Shown here: positions 61,408 through 64,000 of the stretch, in pieces | Numbering within the stretch: position 1 is the first letter of the stretch | Layout: each line of letters opens with the position of its first letter | Assembly: GCF_024055725.1 (NCBI RefSeq) | Contig: NZ_JAMXMX010000026.1 | Location: 1 to 64,000 of the forward strand | Direction of reading: 5' to 3' | DNA: 64,000 bases | Origin: Actinoallomurus spadix | Lineage (GTDB): Bacteria; Actinomycetota; Actinomycetes; Streptosporangiales; Streptosporangiaceae | The notes under the pieces: model-generated | Database searches by the model: none | What the model was told of the DNA's origin: nothing | Seen by the model: only the letters and a program-made list of their open reading frames with translations | Made by a program: the position numbers and the translations under genes

Positions 61408-61672
61408 GCAGAACACCGAGACGCGGCCGTACCGCAAGATCCGTGAGGGTCTCGTGGTCAGCGACAAGATGGACAAGACCGTCGTCGTCGCCGTCGAGGA
61501 CCGCGTCAAGCACCCGCTGTACGGCAAGATCATCCGCCGTACCACGAAGTACAAGGCGCACGACGAGGGCAACGCCTGTGGCGTAGGCGACCGGGTTCGT
61601 CTCATGGAGACCCGGCCGATGTCCGCCACCAAGCGGTGGCGCGTCGTGGAGATCCTTGAGAAGGCCAAGTAA
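61400..61672 (+). CDS. rpsQ: 30S ribosomal protein S17
   Basis: The 90-residue OB-fold protein has [20 protein letters not shown] and [20 protein letters not shown]. It overlaps rpmC by 8 bp and is a primary 16S binder. Confidence 0.97.
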   Translation: MSEQNTETRPYRKIREGLVVSDKMDKTVVVAVEDRVKHPLYGKIIRRTTKYKAHDEGNACGVGDRVRLMETRPMSATKRWRVVEILEKAK

Positions 61673-61751
61673 CTGGCAGTCGCCGCCAAGCGACTGAGGA
61701 TCGAATCCGCCAGGCTCGTAACGAGAACCGGCGTGAAATACAGGAGTTGAC

Positions 61752-62120
61752 GTGATCCAGCAGGAGTCGCGACTCAAGGTCGCCGACAACACGGGTGCCA
61801 AGGAGATTCTGTGCATCCGCGTTCTCGGCGGCTCGGGTCGGCGCTATGCGGGCATCGGTGACATCATCGTCGCCACCGTGAAGGACGCCCTTCCCGGTGC
61901 CGGCGTCAAGAAGGGTGATGTCGTTAAGGCCGTCGTCGTACGCACCCGCAAGGAGCGGGGCCGTCCCGACGGCTCCTACATCCGCTTCGACGAGAACGCG
62001 GCCGTTCTGATCAAGGACGGCGGCGACCCTCGCGGCACGCGTATCTTCGGCCCGGTCGGCCGGGAGCTGCGCGAGAAGCGGTTCATGCGCATCATCTCGC
62101 TGGCGCCGGAGGTGCTCTGA
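61752..62120 (+). CDS. rplN: 50S ribosomal protein L14
   Basis: The 122-residue protein [20 protein letters not shown], from a GTG with aggagt upstream, ends [10 protein letters not shown]. First gene of the spc-type segment; the stop overlaps the rplX start. Confidence 0.98.
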   Translation: MIQQESRLKVADNTGAKEILCIRVLGGSGRRYAGIGDIIVATVKDALPGAGVKKGDVVKAVVVRTRKERGRPDGSYIRFDENAAVLIKDGGDPRGTRIFGPVGRELREKRFMRIISLAPEVL

Positions 62121-62434
62121 TGAAGATCAAGAAGGGCGACGAGGTCGTCGTCATCGCCGGCAAGGACAAGGGCGCGACCGGCAAGGTCATCGTGGCCGAC
62201 CCCAAGCGCGAGCGCGTGGTCGTCGAGGGCGTGAACATGGTGAAGCGCCACTCCAAGGAGACGAACCAGGGCCCGCGCGGCGCCAAGGAAGGCGGGGTCG
62301 TCACCAAGGAGGGGCCGATCCACGTCAGCAAGGTGATGCTGCTGGAGAACGGCAAGCGCACTCGCGTCGGCTACCGCATCAACGAAGACGGCACGAAGGT
62401 CCGCATCTCGCGCCGTACCGGTAAGGAAATCTGA
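62120..62434 (+). CDS. rplX: 50S ribosomal protein L24
   Basis: The 104-residue KOW protein [20 protein letters not shown] is an initiator of 50S assembly. Start and stop both overlap neighbours by one base. Confidence 0.98.
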   Translation: MKIKKGDEVVVIAGKDKGATGKVIVADPKRERVVVEGVNMVKRHSKETNQGPRGAKEGGVVTKEGPIHVSKVMLLENGKRTRVGYRINEDGTKVRISRRTGKEI

Positions 62435-63006
62435 TGACCGCCGACACGACTACGCAGGTTCCGCAGCCGCGGCTCAAGCAGCGCTACCGCGAGGAGATCG
62501 CGAAGAAGCTGCAGGACGAGTTCGGCTACGCCAACGTCATGCAGATCCCCGGCGTGACCAAGGTCAAGGTCAACATGGGCGTCGGTGACGCCGCCCGCGA
62601 CTCGAAGCTCATCGAGGGCGCGGTGCGCGACCTGACGACCATCACCGGCCAGAAGCCGGCCGTCGCCCGGGCGAAGAAGTCCATCGCGCAGTTCAAGCTG
62701 CGCGAGGGCATGCCGATCGGCGCGCACGTGACGCTGCGCGGCGACCGCATGTGGGAGTTCCTCGACCGGCTGCTGTCGCTGGCGCTGCCCCGGATCCGCG
62801 ACTTCCGCGGCCTGTCGCCGAAGCACTTCGACGGCAACGGCAACTACACGTTCGGACTCACCGAGCAGGTGATGTTCCACGAGATCGACCCCGACAAGGT
62901 CGACCGCCAGCGTGGCATGGACATCACGATCGTGACCACCGCGACCACCGACGACGAGGGCCGGGCGCTCCTGCGGCACCTGGGCTTCCCGTTCAAGGAG
63001 AACTGA
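62434..63006 (+). CDS. rplE: 50S ribosomal protein L5
   Basis: The 190-residue protein has the signatures [18 protein letters not shown] and [20 protein letters not shown]. It binds 5S rRNA and bridges to S13. Confidence 0.98.
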   Translation: MTADTTTQVPQPRLKQRYREEIAKKLQDEFGYANVMQIPGVTKVKVNMGVGDAARDSKLIEGAVRDLTTITGQKPAVARAKKSIAQFKLREGMPIGAHVTLRGDRMWEFLDRLLSLALPRIRDFRGLSPKHFDGNGNYTFGLTEQVMFHEIDPDKVDRQRGMDITIVTTATTDDEGRALLRHLGFPFKEN

Positions 63007-63007
63007 G

Positions 63008-63193
63008 ATGGCGAAGAAGGCTCTGATCGCCAAGGCGAACCGGAAGCCCAAGCACGCCGTGCGCGCCTACACTCGGTGCTCGCGGTGCGGGCGTCCGCGT
63101 GCCGTCTTCCGCAAGTTCGGCCTGTGCCGGATCTGCTTCCGGGAGATGGCGCACCGCGGCGAGCTGCCCGGCATCACCAAGTCCAGCTGGTAA
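63008..63193 (+). CDS. rpsN: 30S ribosomal protein S14, zinc-binding type Z
   Basis: The 61-residue protein has two CxxC pairs (Cys24/27 and Cys40/43), which is the zinc-ribbon short form. It sits in the 30S head. The ATG is 1 bp after the rplE stop. Confidence 0.97.
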   Translation: MAKKALIAKANRKPKHAVRAYTRCSRCGRPRAVFRKFGLCRICFREMAHRGELPGITKSSW

Positions 63194-63303
63194 CCCACCG
63201 GCTTTTCGATAAATGACCGACCGGGCGCCTGAAGACAAGGCGCCCACGACCACGTCGTAGGTCCGCGATGGGCGGAAACCGCGGCGAGGAGGGCCAGTAG
63301 GCC

Positions 63304-63702
63304 ATGACGATGACCGACCCGATCGCAGACATGTTGACGCGTCTGCGGAACGCGAATTCGGCATACCACGACACCGTGGCCATGCCGTACTCGAAGATCA
63401 AGGCGCACATCGCCGAGATCCTCCAGCAGGAGGGTTACATCTCGGGTTGGAGCGTGGAGGACGCCGAGGTCGGCAAGAAGCTCGTGATCGACCTCAAGTT
63501 CGGCCCGAGCCGTGAGCGTTCGATCGCCGGACTCAAGCGGGTGTCCAAGCCGGGCCTGCGGGTCTACGCGAAGAAGGACAACCTGCCGAAGGTCCTCGGT
63601 GGTCTCGGCGTCGCGATCATCTCGACGTCCTCCGGCCTGATGACCGACAAGCAGGCCGGCAAGCACGGTGTGGGCGGGGAAGTCCTCGCCTACGTGTGGT
63701 AG
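63304..63702 (+). CDS. rpsH: 30S ribosomal protein S8
   Basis: The 132-residue protein [20 protein letters not shown] ends in the conserved [11 protein letters not shown]. It binds 16S helix 21 and, in many bacteria, the spc mRNA as repressor. Confidence 0.98.
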   Translation: MTMTDPIADMLTRLRNANSAYHDTVAMPYSKIKAHIAEILQQEGYISGWSVEDAEVGKKLVIDLKFGPSRERSIAGLKRVSKPGLRVYAKKDNLPKVLGGLGVAIISTSSGLMTDKQAGKHGVGGEVLAYVW

Positions 63703-63717
63703 GGGAGGGAGACAAGC

Positions 63718-64000
63718 ATGTCGCGTATTGGACGTCTGCCCATTCCCGTCCCCAGCGGCGTCGACATCACGGTCGACGGCCAGGAGGTCACGGTCAAGGG
63801 CCCCAAGGGCGAGCTGAAGCACACGGTGGCCCGGCCGATCGAGGTCGTCCAGGAGGGCGGCGAGGTCAAGGTCGGTCGCCCCAGCGACGAGGGCCCGGTC
63901 CGTGCTCTGCACGGCCTCACCCGGTCGCTGATCAACAACATGGTCATCGGCGTGACGCAGGGCTACAGCAAGACGATGGAGATCGTCGGCGTCGGCTACC
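63718..64000 (+). CDS. rplF: 50S ribosomal protein L6, 3'-truncated by the window edge
   Basis: The visible 94 codons begin [20 protein letters not shown] and continue through [17 protein letters not shown] to [16 protein letters not shown], matching the L6 N-terminal domain. The ATG has ggggaggga upstream. The frame is open at the edge. Confidence 0.96.
   Translation, partial: MSRIGRLPIPVPSGVDITVDGQEVTVKGPKGELKHTVARPIEVVQEGGEVKVGRPSDEGPVRALHGLTRSLINNMVIGVTQGYSKTMEIVGVGY

Overview
The window is a high-GC actinomycete chromosome segment. GTG and TTG starts are frequent, and the zinc-ribbon forms of L33 and S14 are present. Gene order matches the conserved actinomycete block murB - tRNA-Trp - secE - nusG - rplKA - rplJL - rpoBC - rpsLG - fusA - tuf - S10/spc operons. 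The mce lipid-transport operon between rplL and rpoB, together with the type of accessory genes, suggests a Streptosporangiales-like organism (for example Thermomonosporaceae). That placement is inference, not shown by the sequence.

Positions 1-2690 look like the right end of an integrated element. They hold an OTU-type cysteine-protease-like protein (possibly the C-terminal part of something longer), a fragment of a group II intron reverse transcriptase, a lower-GC membrane protein, and only the 3' half of a tRNA-Tyr gene. Such a half gene is the expected footprint of tRNA-targeted integration. Positions 2861-9630 are accessory chromosome: an MmyB-type regulator divergent from a short-chain dehydrogenase, an aldo/keto reductase and a YCII-type protein; a minus-strand three-gene set (YbaB-like, WXG100-like, membrane protein with a RyR-like tail); and a signalling patch (STAS, winged helix, response regulator). 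Positions 9637-15333 carry a HelD-type helicase, an MFS transporter with a divergent Lrp/AsnC regulator, and an acyl-CoA dehydrogenase.

From 15451 the core begins: tRNA-Thr, tRNA-Met, rpmG, two MaoC/HadAB-type dehydratases and murB. Then come a double GNAT, an adenosine deaminase family protein, a secreted LP-pentad protein with a SigE-family sigma factor and a membrane anti-sigma-like partner, an aminotransferase, and tRNA-Trp. Next are secE-nusG-rplK-rplA, two paralogous lipoproteins, and rplJ-rplL with an L10 leader. A complete mce operon follows (ATPase, two YrbE permeases, five MCE proteins, two Mce-associated proteins), and then rpoB and rpoC. Between rpoC and rpsL sits an 819-residue low-complexity, tail-anchored protein. 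The window ends in rpsL-rpsG-fusA-tuf and the S10/spc operon, running off the edge inside rplF.

The most interesting signals are the island end with its OTU protein and half tRNA, the RyR/WXG-like operon, the variant rifampicin pocket of RpoB (Asn at the E. coli Ser531 position) in a genome that also carries a HelD-type helicase, the five-member MCE set, and the very long Gln/Gly/Tyr/Pro-rich tail-anchored protein beside the RNA polymerase genes.
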